Shown here in pieces: positions 1 through 10,972 of a DNA stretch of 21,504 nt. The notes below the pieces were generated by a model that was given only the letters and a program-made list of their open reading frames with translations, searched no databases and was not told where the DNA came from. Position numbers and translations under genes: made by a program. The DNA lies in assembly GCA_900660155.1 (NCBI GenBank), contig CABFPE010000046.1:2045470-2066973 (forward strand), written 5' to 3'. The stretch's first letter is position 1. Each line of letters begins with the position of its first letter. This DNA comes from Hofstenia miamia (Eukaryota > Xenacoelomorpha > Acoela > Hofsteniidae).

Positions 1-31
<31 letters not shown>
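1..31. repeat. (AT)n microsatellite, cut by the window edge
   Basis: Perfect AT dinucleotides from the first base to 31; the true left end is outside the window. Confidence 0.95.
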
Positions 32-34
<3 letters not shown>

Positions 35-1343
35 GCATAAAATTACCTGACTTTTTTAAGAATAATTAAATAATCAAATAGATTAATTAAATTAAATGTC
101 ATTTGAATTGCTACTATCATTTATGGAATATTATTCTTGTAAACATTATAATATTAATAAAAGATTTCGTTTAAGCTGTATAGCTGTATTAAAGGGAATA
201 ACAAGGCAATGCTGAGCAATGAAAAGTTAGTTATTGTAATTGCAAGCAAAAAATTACAATAATTTTAAAGAAATTCGACTTTTTTAATAGAAGGTTATAT
301 GATTCAGTTTGTTAAGCTCTAAGTGTAATACATGTATGTAATGCATATATGAAATTTGAAAGTTGAATTGAACTTTTTAAAGTTTGTAAAATAATCATTT
401 AGTAGGTAGTTTATCGTCATTGCTCCATTCAGCATTGCTAATGTATAGTATTGTTTCTATTATTTACAGATATACGAAAACGCTATGTAATGCCGCAGAG
501 TTAAAAAAGAGCCTCATTTTTCAATTTATTGTGTTCCACAACATGCACAATAGAAGTAAAGCGGAAATTTACCGTTATTTGAACCAGACGCATTTTAGAC
601 ACTTGATTTGAATTGTGCTCATGTTGTGCTTTTCCAAAATATATTAGAAAATGAAATCACACATATTTCTATTTATATTCCCATGTATAGCAAACTTTTA
701 TTTCAAAAAAAATATGGAATTCTAAATGTACATATTAAGAACAATATATGCATAGCACCTTCAAATCATTAAACATATGTACACTCTACCACAAAGGCAT
801 TAAATTTGGAAATATGAGAACATGCATTAAACTAAATTGATATATTGAGCAATTTAGCGTACGTGTACATTTTTTAATGCTGATATCCCCATTAGCATAA
901 CATTTCTTGTTGATTACACATTTAAAATAAACATTTTTAAAATATGGACATAAGCCTTGAAAAAAATCGAAATCCATATTTGAAGTTTCCAATAATGCAA
1001 GCTTGAATCATACAATCATATTCTTGCAGAAATATCATGCAATTATAATTTTCAAACACATTTGTTGCTAATACTAATCACCTGCAATTACTTGTAAAGT
1101 AATGTGAGAAAGAATCTGAACAAGGTGGTGCCATTAACCACCCGTTTTGTAAGTTAGTGATTTAGTGACATGGACATTATAGCACAAGTTGTGGTAAAAG
1201 CTAAACAATTTTCGAATAAATCCACTATATGTATGCGCAATAAGAGCATACATTTTGCTGAAAAAAGTGTGCTATATTATGCCATAGACATCGTTTGCAA
1301 ATGCATCGTTTATGCATCTGGATTTTGCAAATAATTTAATTCG
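32..1343. other. Intergenic A+T-rich DNA
   Basis: Apart from the weak candidate at 470-611 I see no gene. A small perfect hairpin GGTGGT/ACCACC lies at 1124-1142. A minus-strand frame at 786-992 (68 codons, five cysteines) is not supported by any signal or motif. Confidence 0.6.
470..611 (+). CDS. Weak candidate terminal exon, unidentified
   Basis: A pyrimidine-rich tract ending ttatttacag (AG at 468-469) is followed by an open frame to a TGA at 609-611. The frame reads YTKTLCNAAELKKSLIF, with RSKAEIYRYLNQTHFRHLI at its end. The stretch has somewhat more G+C than its flanks. It could be the last exon of a gene starting left of the window, or a chance frame. No family recognised. Confidence 0.12.
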
Positions 1344-2237
1344 CTATCTCAACCTCAATATTTGATAAAGGGCTCTTTTGAAGTGAGTGCTCTGACATGC
1401 ATAAAGAAACGGATTAATGCATGAATTCGCAAACCCTAGCATTACAAAAATATTATAGAAAAGAGAGCTTCTGTCAATCGGCAAAAAGCTTAGTTCAAGA
1501 TTAAACAAAAAATATAATAAAGTATTTGGAAACCAGCAGCAGAAAAAAATTGTTACAACTGTGAACAACATTTTGATTAAATTCTTGTTTTTCTCTTGGT
1601 TTTTCTCGCTGGTTGCAAGCTTCTTCCACATAGTTCTGTACATTAATAGCATTGATGCTGTGGGTATTAAGCTCATACCAAACAGACTCCAACAAGCAGT
1701 CCAAAGGAATACTGCGGGATTAACACTAGAAATCCAGACACACGTTGAGAGCGAGTAGTCAGGACCAGCTGTAAAGAAATTGTATGATCGGGCAGTGAAC
1801 GCTGCGACATGTATGACAAACATAATTAAGACGAGGTTTCTGAAATTGAGAAAAGATTGAAATTTGGTTGGATGCATAATACAAACATAGCGCTCAATTG
1901 TGATTGAAATTAATGTGAACACTGAGGCATTGAACAAATACCAAATTGGAAACGCTGTGCAGTAAAATCTACAAAAAATTTCAGTCATGATAATACTTGA
2001 AGGCATTGGTAATGTAAATCTTTCAATGCATTTGAATATAAAGAGGAAAACCGAAGTTAGTAAATCTATTAGTGCTAAATTGAATATAAAAAAGTACGTG
2101 CGAGTACGCATGCTTGGAAATGTTATTATTACAACCATGACAAACGCATTGCCAATCACTCCAATGAAACTTAATAAGGCATATATGGTTTCATGCTTAT
2201 TCACAAATTCAGGACAACTGTAGTGTGAATAATTCAT
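1344..2237 (-). CDS. Rhodopsin-family (class A) G-protein-coupled receptor, single exon, probable peptide-type orphan
   Basis: A 297-residue plasma-membrane receptor expected to couple an extracellular ligand to heterotrimeric G proteins. Seven hydrophobic segments lie near residues 16-40, 48-70, 94-118, 133-152, 176-202, 222-248 and 257-281. Class A landmarks seen: GN with N30 (TM1), NLALID with D58 (TM2), ERY 115-117 closing TM3, P192 and Y200 eight apart (TM5), CWFP 234-237 (TM6), NSCINPFLY 271-279 (TM7), then a short helix-8-like FKRAL and an 18-residue tail. N2 is a glycosylation sequon. C166 in loop 2 can pair with C89 or C93, but neither sits at the usual 25 residues before the ERY arginine, and TM4 has no tryptophan. 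The short third loop (about 203-220) and the IERY...MHP context suggest a peptide-type receptor; the ligand cannot be read. The ATG at 2237 is preceded by an in-frame TAG at 2268-2270, so the frame is complete without splicing. An ATTAAA lies at 1335-1340 (minus), just past the stop. The fold is sure; the subfamily is not. Confidence 0.93.
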   Translation of the reverse strand: MNYSHYSCPEFVNKHETIYALLSFIGVIGNAFVMVVIITFPSMRTRTYFFIFNLALIDLLTSVFLFIFKCIERFTLPMPSSIIMTEIFCRFYCTAFPIWYLFNASVFTLISITIERYVCIMHPTKFQSFLNFRNLVLIMFVIHVAAFTARSYNFFTAGPDYSLSTCVWISSVNPAVFLWTACWSLFGMSLIPTASMLLMYRTMWKKLATSEKNQEKNKNLIKMLFTVVTIFFCCWFPNTLLYFLFNLELSFLPIDRSSLFYNIFVMLGFANSCINPFLYACQSTHFKRALYQILRLR

Positions 2238-2414
2238 TTGAATTTGAAAAAATCTAGCTGTTCCAAACTATATATTCGACGTTTATTTGAATTTTGATTG
2301 GCTAACGCTTTAAACAATCATAGTAAAGAAAGACATTGAATGATTTTCAGTGAAATTTCTTCTACTGTTTACTCAAATTCATTTTAATAGGACGCCTAGC
2401 ATTGCGAATAAACT

Positions 2415-2436
2415 TAGGAGCACAAAATAGCTCCTA
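2415..2436. repeat. Short perfect hairpin
   Basis: TAGGAGC (2415-2421) and GCTCCTA (2430-2436) are perfect inverted repeats around an 8-base loop. Further partial copies of the motif (caggag, ctaggag) follow within 40 bases, and GTATTTT (2452-2458) pairs with AAAATAC (2481-2487). This may be the remnant of a small non-autonomous element upstream of the GPCR. Confidence 0.5.
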
Positions 2437-2560
2437 GACAGGAGATGCAGAGTATTTTCTAGGAGAGCGCAGGATAAAATAAAATACTAAGTGTATAATT
2501 GGTTTACAATTTTCATAGGGTAAGTATAGGGAATACGAGACCGCAGGTAATACCAAACTA

Positions 2561-2595
2561 GACCAGACCAGACCAGACCAGACCAGACCAGACCA
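2561..2595. repeat. (GACCA)7 pentanucleotide microsatellite
   Basis: Seven perfect GACCA units. It is the only non-AT microsatellite of this length in the window and lies between the GPCR and the candidate exon at 2999. Confidence 0.95.
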
Positions 2596-2998
2596 AGAAG
2601 TATTGTTATAGTGACATGTATCAACATATTACTATTTATATTTCTGCTTACATTCAACATCAACAAGTCCCTATATATTGATTTTTATTTTAAAAACAAA
2701 TTGCTAAGTACCAGCAACATTATGATACACATTGAATAGCATTTAATTATACTCAAATTATATGATTATAAATATTATTAATTTTCGGCCAAAATCTACA
2801 CTGATTTTTTTGATGAAACCTAATCATTTTAGAAGAATCAATTCTATATTGGTGCTTGTATTTCCAATATAAAAGTATTTTACTCAAAAACTCCAGAAGA
2901 TTTGAGATACAAATGTAGATAATAAGAGACCACCTATCTCTGACTTCATTATATTATTATCCAATTATGTAAACAATTTTTAGTCATTATTATTGCAG

Positions 2999-3236
2999 CT
3001 AAATATATAAAACAAGTCCCTGAATCTACTGGTATCTATATTCCTTTTTATGTAAATTATACAAATGAAGTTAGGGGTCTTTTATTCCCTAAACTTACCT
3101 TATGTAATTTTTTATTACACCTTTATAATGAATATATATTATTAGAAAGAGGTCCAGGCTCAGCATCCGCACTTTGTGAGTACTCGAACTCTATTCGAAG
3201 AAATTATAATGAAATCAATAGTTCACATAGTCAAAG
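2999..3236 (+). CDS. Probable internal exon of an unidentified spliced gene (partial)
   Basis: The frame is open from 2944 to the TAA at 3280-3282 (112 codons) and has no early ATG, so it reads as an exon, not a gene. A pyrimidine-rich acceptor (tattattgcag, AG at 2997-2998) precedes it, and an AAAG|GTACCT donor follows 3236. The first two bases complete a split codon, AAA at 3001 opens the next codon, and AG is left over at the donor. The 78 full codons give a soluble-looking peptide starting KYIKQVPESTGIYIPFY, with a central helix-like stretch rich in L, C and F, then ERGPGSASALCEYS and a polar end. Its G, P, S, C and E content is richer than random translation of such A+T-rich DNA usually gives. 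I do not recognise the family. It lies 0.76 kb from the GPCR start and points away from it. A chance open frame remains possible. Confidence 0.42.
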
Positions 3237-3480
3237 GTACCTTGAATTAAAAAAATATCTCGTAAAAATTCTTGTTATGTAACTTTTTTTCTTAATCATA
3301 CATCTTCATGGCAATTATAATTTACTATCTAGTTTTGGAAATTATACTAGACATGCGTAAGAATATACAATATAACACAATTTTTTAAATGTGGAATGAA
3401 GACTGCATGGACTATCAAATATTGTACACCTGGAGCACAATAACCGATACTTAATTGTCGTGTCCATGTCTTATGCAGAG

Positions 3481-3588
3481 ATTTTATATATACTACAACA
3501 ATTGCATTGCAGAAATGCATGATAGTATAAATACTTCATGGCGGTCTATTTTGAAAGCAAAATGTCTTGGGAAAAATAACTTTTCTAG
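3481..3588 (+). CDS. Tentative small exon downstream of the 2999-3236 exon
   Basis: Acceptor region gtgtccatgtcttatgcagag (AG at 3479-3480, or 3477-3478 one codon phase away); donor CTAG|GTAAAT after 3588. Using the second AG, the leftover AG of the previous exon plus the first A here makes an arginine codon, and the frame is then open throughout. It includes IAEMHDSINTSWRSILKAK near its middle. It ends with two bases left over. The fit depends on choosing among alternative AGs, so this is a suggestion. No family is recognised. Confidence 0.2.
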
Positions 3589-4040
3589 GTAAATCTAAAT
3601 GCCAATAAGTATTTTTGAAAATCTGCGGTTGCGCTGTGGTTGGGCATGAGATGAGTACAGCTTTTTCAAAAATATGAGAGTGTGGTTTGGGCTGGGTACG
3701 AATGAAGTTTGAAAAATATTAATTTTACACTTTTAGTGAATCTAAAGGCATATACTCATAAAGTCAATTAGATTTAAACATTATTTGATAAACGCTAATT
3801 GTATTTTCAAATAATGACCAAACACGGGGTGAAGTCCTTATGAATTTTTGGAAAACATTGCTAAGATAGACAATAAAGAATGAATTTTACCAACTTGTTT
3901 TCAAAAAAAATCAATTTCTAAAACCTGCCGAAGAGGTGACATTCCAGTATAGCTTTTTTTACTGATAAAAATTACGATCTTTTTGCAATACAAATCCATA
4001 TTTGATTTGAGCAACAATGGGAATATTGAAATATTTTTAA

Positions 4041-4042
<2 letters not shown>

Positions 4043-4075
<33 letters not shown>
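4043..4075. repeat. (TA)n microsatellite
   Basis: About 16 perfect TA units. Confidence 0.95.
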
Positions 4076-4078
<3 letters not shown>

Positions 4079-4575
4079 TGTATCAAACAATTTTCCACAA
4101 GTCAATAATAAGTATTGCAAATCTGGAAGTGCTGCCAACATTTTTAATTCTAAATAAGCCAAATATTAATAATTGAATTGAGCATATAAATTTTACAAAA
4201 TGAGCAGGATCATGTCATCATTTCCTTAAGCGGTACAATTGATTATTCCCGATATTTCTTTGAACCTTAAATTTAGCATTGATGCTAGAGTTCTTAGCTT
4301 TTGTAAATATTCAAATGAAAACAAATTCGTATCATATCTTAGCCTATGTTGTTCACAGATAATGTTTATGCTTCAATATAAAATCTTGTAAAATCTTGTT
4401 AATAAACAACTAGAGTAGACTTAATAAGGCGATTTGTAAAGTTTTCTCAGAAAATTTTAAGTTTATTAGTAATAAAATTTTTAAGTTTCAATAACATTCT
4501 GATCCTTGCAATATTTAGCCATCTATTTTTGCGAAAATTTTGTAGCATTCTCATTAATTTTCATCATTGAACAGG

Positions 4576-4637
4576 CATCAGGTCAAGAACATATTCGAAA
4601 ATTGTGGGAGTATGGACTGTGCAAATTTGCTAGCCTA
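4576..4637 (+). CDS. Tentative terminal exon of the same plus-strand gene
   Basis: Follows an acceptor-like tcatcattgaacag (AG at about 4574-4575). In the phase left by the 3481-3588 candidate it reads about 20 codons starting HQVKNIFENCGSMDC and stops at a TAA near 4635-4637. A second frame is also open here, starting ASGQEHIRKLWEYG and running to a stop near 4658-4660, so the phase is uncertain. An ATTAAA lies near 4693. Evidence is limited to open frame, composition and a weak acceptor. Confidence 0.15.
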
Positions 4638-5607
4638 AACACAGTGATAAATAATTAATATTTTATATATTGTTCTGTATAGTTATTCAGCATTAAAAAG
4701 CTAATAATAATTTGAATTTTAAATTAATTAAATTATGCATAGCTTAAGATGTCCATATATACATTCCAACCTGTTATTTTCGCTAGGTATTAACTGTTTG
4801 AAATTTTTGCTGATCTTAAAAGCATGCTATACCTACGAGTTTGAAAATTTTAAGTTAGTTGAGGAGCTAATTCTACGTAATTAAAAATTATCAGCTCGCA
4901 GATATTCCATTAGACACACAAAAAATGTATATACATCAAATTACTACTAAAACAAAAGATTTTTTATTAATTGCCCAGCCGTTTTTTGCTACATGCCACT
5001 ATTGCTATATCTAAAAATGCAACAGAAAAGTTGTCGATAAATTTGTTAGCGCGCGTATTAAAATTGTGTTGTAGAAATTTTAGCAACCAGATAACAACTA
5101 GGCACAATGCTGTAATTTGCACTCGACATATGACTGTCATTTTTTTAAAGAATATTAATGACATTTCCTTTAAGATGTATTAAATGATATATGTTAATAT
5201 CATATTGATGTTAATTATCATATTGATTTTTAGATTTTGCACACAATCATTTAAAATTTCGAAACTTTTTCAGGAGACAAGAGAAAATTTCAATTTGCGC
5301 TTACAGTTTTAGTCGAAAAATTTGTGTTTCACACATAATTTTTGAAATTCTACGAAACATTTTGAAATCAGTATTCGCTTTACTTAAAAACGCTATCTTA
5401 AAAATGGCTTGTCCACTTTTAATGAGTACCTGCTTAGGAAGGCAACTGAGGAGAAATTCATAATATATTTCGGCAATAAAGTATCACATTTTCCCCATAG
5501 AATGCATTATGTCTCTTACTTATAAGTACTTCAGATGTCATATATGGATAGCGAGTTTTTGCTGAAATTAATATATTTTAAAATTTATATTTTTTTGAAG
5601 AAATTAT

Positions 5608-5614
<7 letters not shown>

Positions 5615-5645
<31 letters not shown>
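5615..5645. repeat. (TA)n microsatellite
   Basis: About 15 perfect TA units, ending just before the hairpin at 5672. Confidence 0.95.
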
Positions 5646-5649
<4 letters not shown>

Positions 5650-5671
5650 TACTCCATTAGCTATATTTTCA

Positions 5672-5747
5672 TTTTAGCTTTGCATATGCATAACTATACC
5701 CATACACTATTTGCATATGTACAAGATGATATATGCAAAGACTAAAA
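5672..5747. repeat. Near-perfect inverted repeat (hairpin)
   Basis: The left arm TTTTAGCTTTGCATAT (5672-5687) pairs with the right arm ATATGCAAAGACTAAAA (5731-5747), with one extra base on the right and no mismatch. The loop is about 43 bases and contains another gcatatg. It could be a small MITE-like remnant or simply a hairpin. No product is implied. Confidence 0.75.
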
Positions 5748-6116
5748 AATATTATGCTATTTTACAAATTTAAAAAAACAAATTAAACAAACACACATAT
5801 ACATACATTAAAAAGTTGAAAAATATGATAGAGTGCCCTAAATCATATTCATTAGCTAACAAATTTTGTTTCAACATTCTTAAATCTTCTTATGGTTGCC
5901 GCATTGCAAATATTTGGTTCAAATCATTTCACATATTTATTGATTTAGTAATAGTGGCAACTTTCCAAAATTGGCTATTTATTTTGATGTTGTTTATGAA
6001 CTTTTTTGTCCGAAAATTTACTTGTGCAAATTTGTTCAAATTATTACTAGGCTTAATATTGTTGAGTGTTTTGTACATTCTAATTAGACAAATGTATTTG
6101 GTAGTATACAAAAGTG

Positions 6117-6120
<4 letters not shown>

Positions 6121-6151
<31 letters not shown>
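6121..6151. repeat. (TA)n microsatellite
   Basis: About 15 perfect TA units. An upstream open frame (5816-6163) runs through it and gains an IY repeat, one reason to distrust that frame. Confidence 0.95.
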
Positions 6152-6154
<3 letters not shown>

Positions 6155-9100
6155 GTTAAATAACTGGGTGATACGTTACCTGGATATATTTAGCGCAAAT
6201 TTTAAATGTAAAATATAAAAAATTTTTTTCATTTAGATTTGCTTAAGATTTTTTGGTAGTAAATTATTTGCAATTTCTAGGCATGCTAAAAAACTACTTT
6301 CTTCATGCGAATTGGATACTAGTCCTAAATAATGTCATTGCAATATATTGCTTGTTCAATGGCAGGAAACAAACATGTAGAAAAGGAAATAAATCAAATT
6401 TATTTGATGAAAATTGTTAAGATGAATGTAATTTCAAAACTTGTTGGAAAAGTCAGTGAAGGTATATACTGTTTGCATTTCTATGTTGCTAATGCAACAG
6501 CTTATGTCAAATGCTATTTCTTAGAAATTCACAAAGCAGTTGATTGTTGCTGTAGAATCGGCAACAGTAATATATCCCTAGTAGTGTGAAGTTTGATGAT
6601 GCCGATGAACAGTGTACTATTTAAAAAGGTCCTCATAGTTGTTAATCATAATATAGTAGGATAATTTAATGACTTTCTGCTTAAGATGAACAGCACTTCA
6701 GCATCTCACCAACCAGAAACCTCTTCTTGTTTTTCGTCGTAAAAATCCAACTTTGATGAAGGAAACATTGTCTTTGACTGGTGCTTTCTCAATATATTAT
6801 TTTCTAGCTCATGTATTCTTAAAATATAAATCTTTATATATAGATACATGAATACAGTTTATTCTAATTTAAGTTTCACTAATATACATGCTGAAAAACG
6901 AGATAAATCTTCAACATATTATACAATAGTTTATCTATACCCCTAAGCTAAAGCGATTATGAAGAGATTCTAAAGAGCTAAGAATAAGCTTTTTTAAAGT
7001 TTCCATTTAAATTCTGATAAACTTCAGTATTGATAGCACACCTGTTTCTATCAAACAATTTCTAATTCATCATGGCTTTGTTTAGAAAAACATTGCACGT
7101 CATGGCAGAAAATTTTCAAATAATTCAATGAGACACGAAAGTCGATAATTTGTATCTAGTCTATGTTCGATCGAGGGGATTCAAATATAATCAATTGTGT
7201 TATACTTATTGACACCTAAGCAATTGTAAATAAATACTAAAGAGATTTTAAAGCCGAAACTATATTACATTCAAATTACAATTAAAATTTTTTATATTAT
7301 CATTTTTTATTCATGATTAATTTACTCTTAAAAGTTGTGTGGGTTACATATTGCTCCAGTGTACATCGAATTCTTTTAGGCACATGCATGTATTCCAATT
7401 GGTCCTACTATTAGTGGAAACATTCAATTTTGTTCAGCGTATTTACCATTCTCTCTAATCTAGTAAATATTATTTCTACTCTGGGTTTCCGATTTCTGTA
7501 CATAATATTCATGCCAAAATCATTTTGTGTGAGTACGTTTAACATGAGAATCCATTTTCTGTTTGCTTTCATTATAACAAAGACGACTCTCTCTCGCTTC
7601 ATTGTGATATTCCTATAATGCCTCGTAAAGAACAAAATGAAGACTTTTCGATTTATTGTTGCAAAATTCTTCTTATTTTTTTTAAAATACATTGCTATAT
7701 CCTTTGTACGACTTCGTAAATAACCACAAACTACAACAATAGCTAAGGATTCCAATGATCAGAAGTACATGTATATTTTCTCTTGAATTTTGTCTTTGAT
7801 TCAGTCTATAATAAATAATCAGCCAGTTTTTCTAAAAAAATTTCTAAAATAATAGTTTGATAGTGAAAGGGTTAAAAAACTTTCATAAGTATGATTTTTT
7901 GTAGTACTGTATACTAATACTGTATTTATAATTTGAAATCCTATAGGACTTTCATGCTTTAATTCGATGGCTCGCATAATTTAGAGTCTTATGTTATACC
8001 ATATTCATGCGCAAACTTTTGTGTACAGTACGTCATAATCTTGTAAAAATTAAAAATGTGACTTCCATAAACAATGCCTAGTAAATATTTAAGTGTAATT
8101 TTGGTAAATTCATTAAGAAGCATAAGAGTGATGACCTCGGAAGAATCATGTCAACCTACATTTTGACGTTCATTGAGAGCTACAAAAATTTGGAAATTTT
8201 AGGGGATAATGTCATGTAAATTGAATAAATTTAGCAAAACAAGTATTTTTAGCTTGTAACATTGCAACCAATAATATAACGAATGTAATTGCGCTTTTGA
8301 GAGGAAGTACAAATTATACCTGTAGTTTCATTCAAGAGAATTTAAAAACAATCAAGTAGCTGCAAGATTCTTCTAAAACCAATCAGTAAGTCACTTCATA
8401 TTCTTATTCATCTATGAAGATACTGTATAATAGAAAAATTTTGTCTAAAAGACACTCTCTGCTTCTTAAGCGACATAAAAGTTTCTTAAAAATCTACTAT
8501 GAATCTTCTTAAAGTGCGATTGAAAATTCATTTAAGGACGTATTCTTAAATGTTATTTTCAGAAAAATTGAATTAGAAATAAAGTGCTGTGTACATACGG
8601 TAACTTTAACATATTTTAGTCCATTGATTTCGTTCAAAGTTCTTGTGATTTTTAAAAGACAATTGACAAAAATTAATAATGAGCTTTTCATGGTTTTCTT
8701 TCAAAGATCTGATGCACTTCTTAAATGAAAATATAAATATGATGTTACGTAGATTGGTATTTTGGTTGTTGTAGTATCACTTTCACAGTCCTGTGAACGT
8801 TGCAAATACATTTCAAGATTCTCTTTAAATTTCTTGCAAAAGTTCGTGCCAGTATTTATAAGAAAAACATATTTAGCATCCAGGAACATTTCAAGATTTT
8901 ACAATTTTCATTTCAGCTATTAATTAAGTTCTGAAAATTTGTATGTTATATTTTTGGATTTCAAAGCAATTTTTCGAGAGTGAGTCATCTACACCCGATA
9001 TTTGAAGTTTTGACTTCACATAATATATAATTACTATATATATAGTGAAGTAGCTAGCTATTGAAGAACAGAATTACAGACTAATTTCCATTTTTGTGAT

Positions 9101-10465
9101 GTACAGTTAAATGTTAATTTTCTCTGTCATAAGCATTCTTAACAAAAATTCCTTCCGACCCAGATAAAGATTGATACTGATAAAGAACAGTTGTTTATTT
9201 TTCTTAAATCAGTTTCTATAAGCTTAAAAAATGTATATTTGAGTTGTTTTTATGCTTTTTTGGTGAAAATTGTATATTTTGACAAACAAAATTTGTTAGT
9301 ATGGTACAGTGCTATGTATGTTTTATCATTGACGATCAATATTTGATAAACTATTCCGAAATGACATCATCGACCCCTTAGGTCCATCATGTTACTGTTA
9401 TATTAGAAAAATTAAAGGAAGTCTAGATGTATCAATGACTTACTGCAGTCAATTCAGACTTCTGAGAGTGAAAAAATTAAAAAAATTTCCCTCAGTAAAA
9501 AAATTAAGAGTTATTACAACAAAGCTCAATTTGATGATAAGCAAATCTATATTCAATTAATACAATCTTTGTTCAGTTTTATTTGAAGAAATTAATTCTC
9601 ACAAATTATTAACCAAGATCTATAGTTAAACATTGAGATTCATGTTAATAAGCATCCGCATGTTAATGACCTTTGTTATCCTGAACTATACTATTTACAA
9701 TTGTGTTATTCAATATCAATCATCATGAATTATTCATGTGAATGTTAATGGAAGAAATTCTTGAATTTTTCCACAAATATGTTCAGTTGAATAAGAATAG
9801 TAACAAAATTATAAGTATCATAAATCGATTTTTCCAATAATAGTTTTTTTGCACAATATTTTTCACATACGCCATATCCGTATTTTTAAAGTACCCTACA
9901 ACCACTTATAAATATTTTACTTGAATAACGTCGATATCTGCATAAACATTTAAGGAAAGAAGCTGTTAAAATATATATCAAGAAAGAAAATTGAAGAAAT
10001 CATTTCCAACAAATATCTATTTGAAGTTGCCATACATCGAAAGAAATTATATGTACGCATGACAATGGCGGATCCAGAAATAATACAAGAAAATGTGTTA
10101 TAAAATGTATTAATAACGACATATAGCAAAAGATTGAAACATTTTTTCAAATATCAGAAATATAATACTGTAGTTGCCATACTATGTTAGAGTTTAATGC
10201 CATATGTCAAAATTATATTGATATTTTTCACCTTTATTGAGAACTTTTATGCAGTGATTGCGAGTAAAGCATGTCATTACATATCAAAATAATTTGTTTC
10301 ATGATGGTAGCAGTAAATTTTTTAGCAGTATGTTTAATATTTGTAGGCACAGTATAAAAAATTAATCATAAAAAATTTTTCTAAAATATATATTTGCACA
10401 TATCAAATTTAACAAGTGATTAAAGCTGAATGTACACAATGCTTGCAATTCATTCCATAGGTAGA

Positions 10466-10620
10466 AGAAGGCCACATCTTATTGCAGCGACCTTGTTTAC
10501 CAATACCTTCTTACTAATGGGAGATGTAACCTAGGTTAACTCTTACTTGTATGGCAATTGAATTTGAACTTGAAAAGGCTTCTGTGAACACAGTTCAACT
10601 TGGTTAATTAGTGGCCTTCT
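10466..10620. mobile_element. Possible small MITE-like element with 10-bp terminal inverted repeats
   Basis: AGAAGGCCAC (10466-10475) and GTGGCCTTCT (10611-10620) are perfect inverted repeats bounding a 155-bp segment with clearly more G+C than its surroundings. Inside are a 12-bp perfect palindrome TAACCTAGGTTA (10527-10538) and an inner pair TTGAACT/AGTTCAA (10564-10570, 10592-10598). I see no open reading frame and no clear target-site duplication. A short non-autonomous transposon is the simplest reading; a SINE fragment is an alternative. Confidence 0.4.
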
Positions 10621-10920
10621 CTGTTGAATTGCTTGTGAAAGAATAAAGGCATTTATCAGCAGATCACTTGAAATCGCATAAAGTGAACCATTGTTTATGT
10701 GGATTTTCAAATCTTCTGACTTTTTTCTGAATATAACCCATATCGGCCTAGGTAGTTTTGATTATATATTGCAGTTAAAGATCTACAAATTTAAACAAAC
10801 ATTTAAATAAATAAAGCCATAGAGTAATTATGAAATGATCTACTTATTTTGCACTTTATGTCAAACAAAAAGACTGTTCATCAATATATCGTTCATATTG
10901 TATGAAAATGAGTTGAAATT

Positions 10921-10972
10921 GGCCTGTCCCAAGGGGAGGGAAGCCCCAAGCCCTCCCCCAAATACGCCCCTG
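10921..10972 (-). mobile_element. G+C-rich element end with hairpin, hAT-like CAGGGG terminus
   Basis: A sharp 52-bp G+C-rich island in A+T-rich DNA. GGGGAGGG (10933-10940) and CCCTCCCC (10951-10958) form an 8-bp perfect stem around aagccccaag. Read on the minus strand it starts CAGGGGCGTATTTGGGGG from 10972; a CAGGGG start is typical of hAT transposon termini and of several invertebrate repeats. No matching opposite end or 8-bp target duplication was found, so this is at most a fragment. Confidence 0.4.

Larger units (their letters stand above)
4700..10440. other. A+T-rich stretch without a supportable gene
   Basis: Apart from microsatellites and the hairpin at 5672 it holds only short open frames expected by chance: 5816-6163, 6332-6589, 7411-7755 (minus), and two end-to-end minus frames 8701-8889 and 8509-8691. 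The 6332-6589 and 8701-8889 frames have the least random-looking composition but no recognisable domain. Exons of a large spliced gene could hide here. Confidence 0.5.

Noticed and set aside
1501..2223. Open frames on both strands within 1501-1758 and 1987-2223
   Set aside because: They lie inside the GPCR coding region in other frames and are its shadows.
5816..6163. 115-codon frame with hydrophobic segments
   Set aside because: Starts at TTG, ends inside a TA microsatellite, and its F/L/I/Y richness is what A+T-rich DNA gives by chance. No motif or family.
7163..7195. tRNA-like gttcgatcgaggggattcaaat
   Set aside because: No A box, acceptor stem or cloverleaf could be drawn around it.
7411..7755. 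114-codon minus frame and the overlapping plus frame 7430-7618
   Set aside because: Neither has a recognisable domain or splice context; one is the shadow of the other, and both may be chance.
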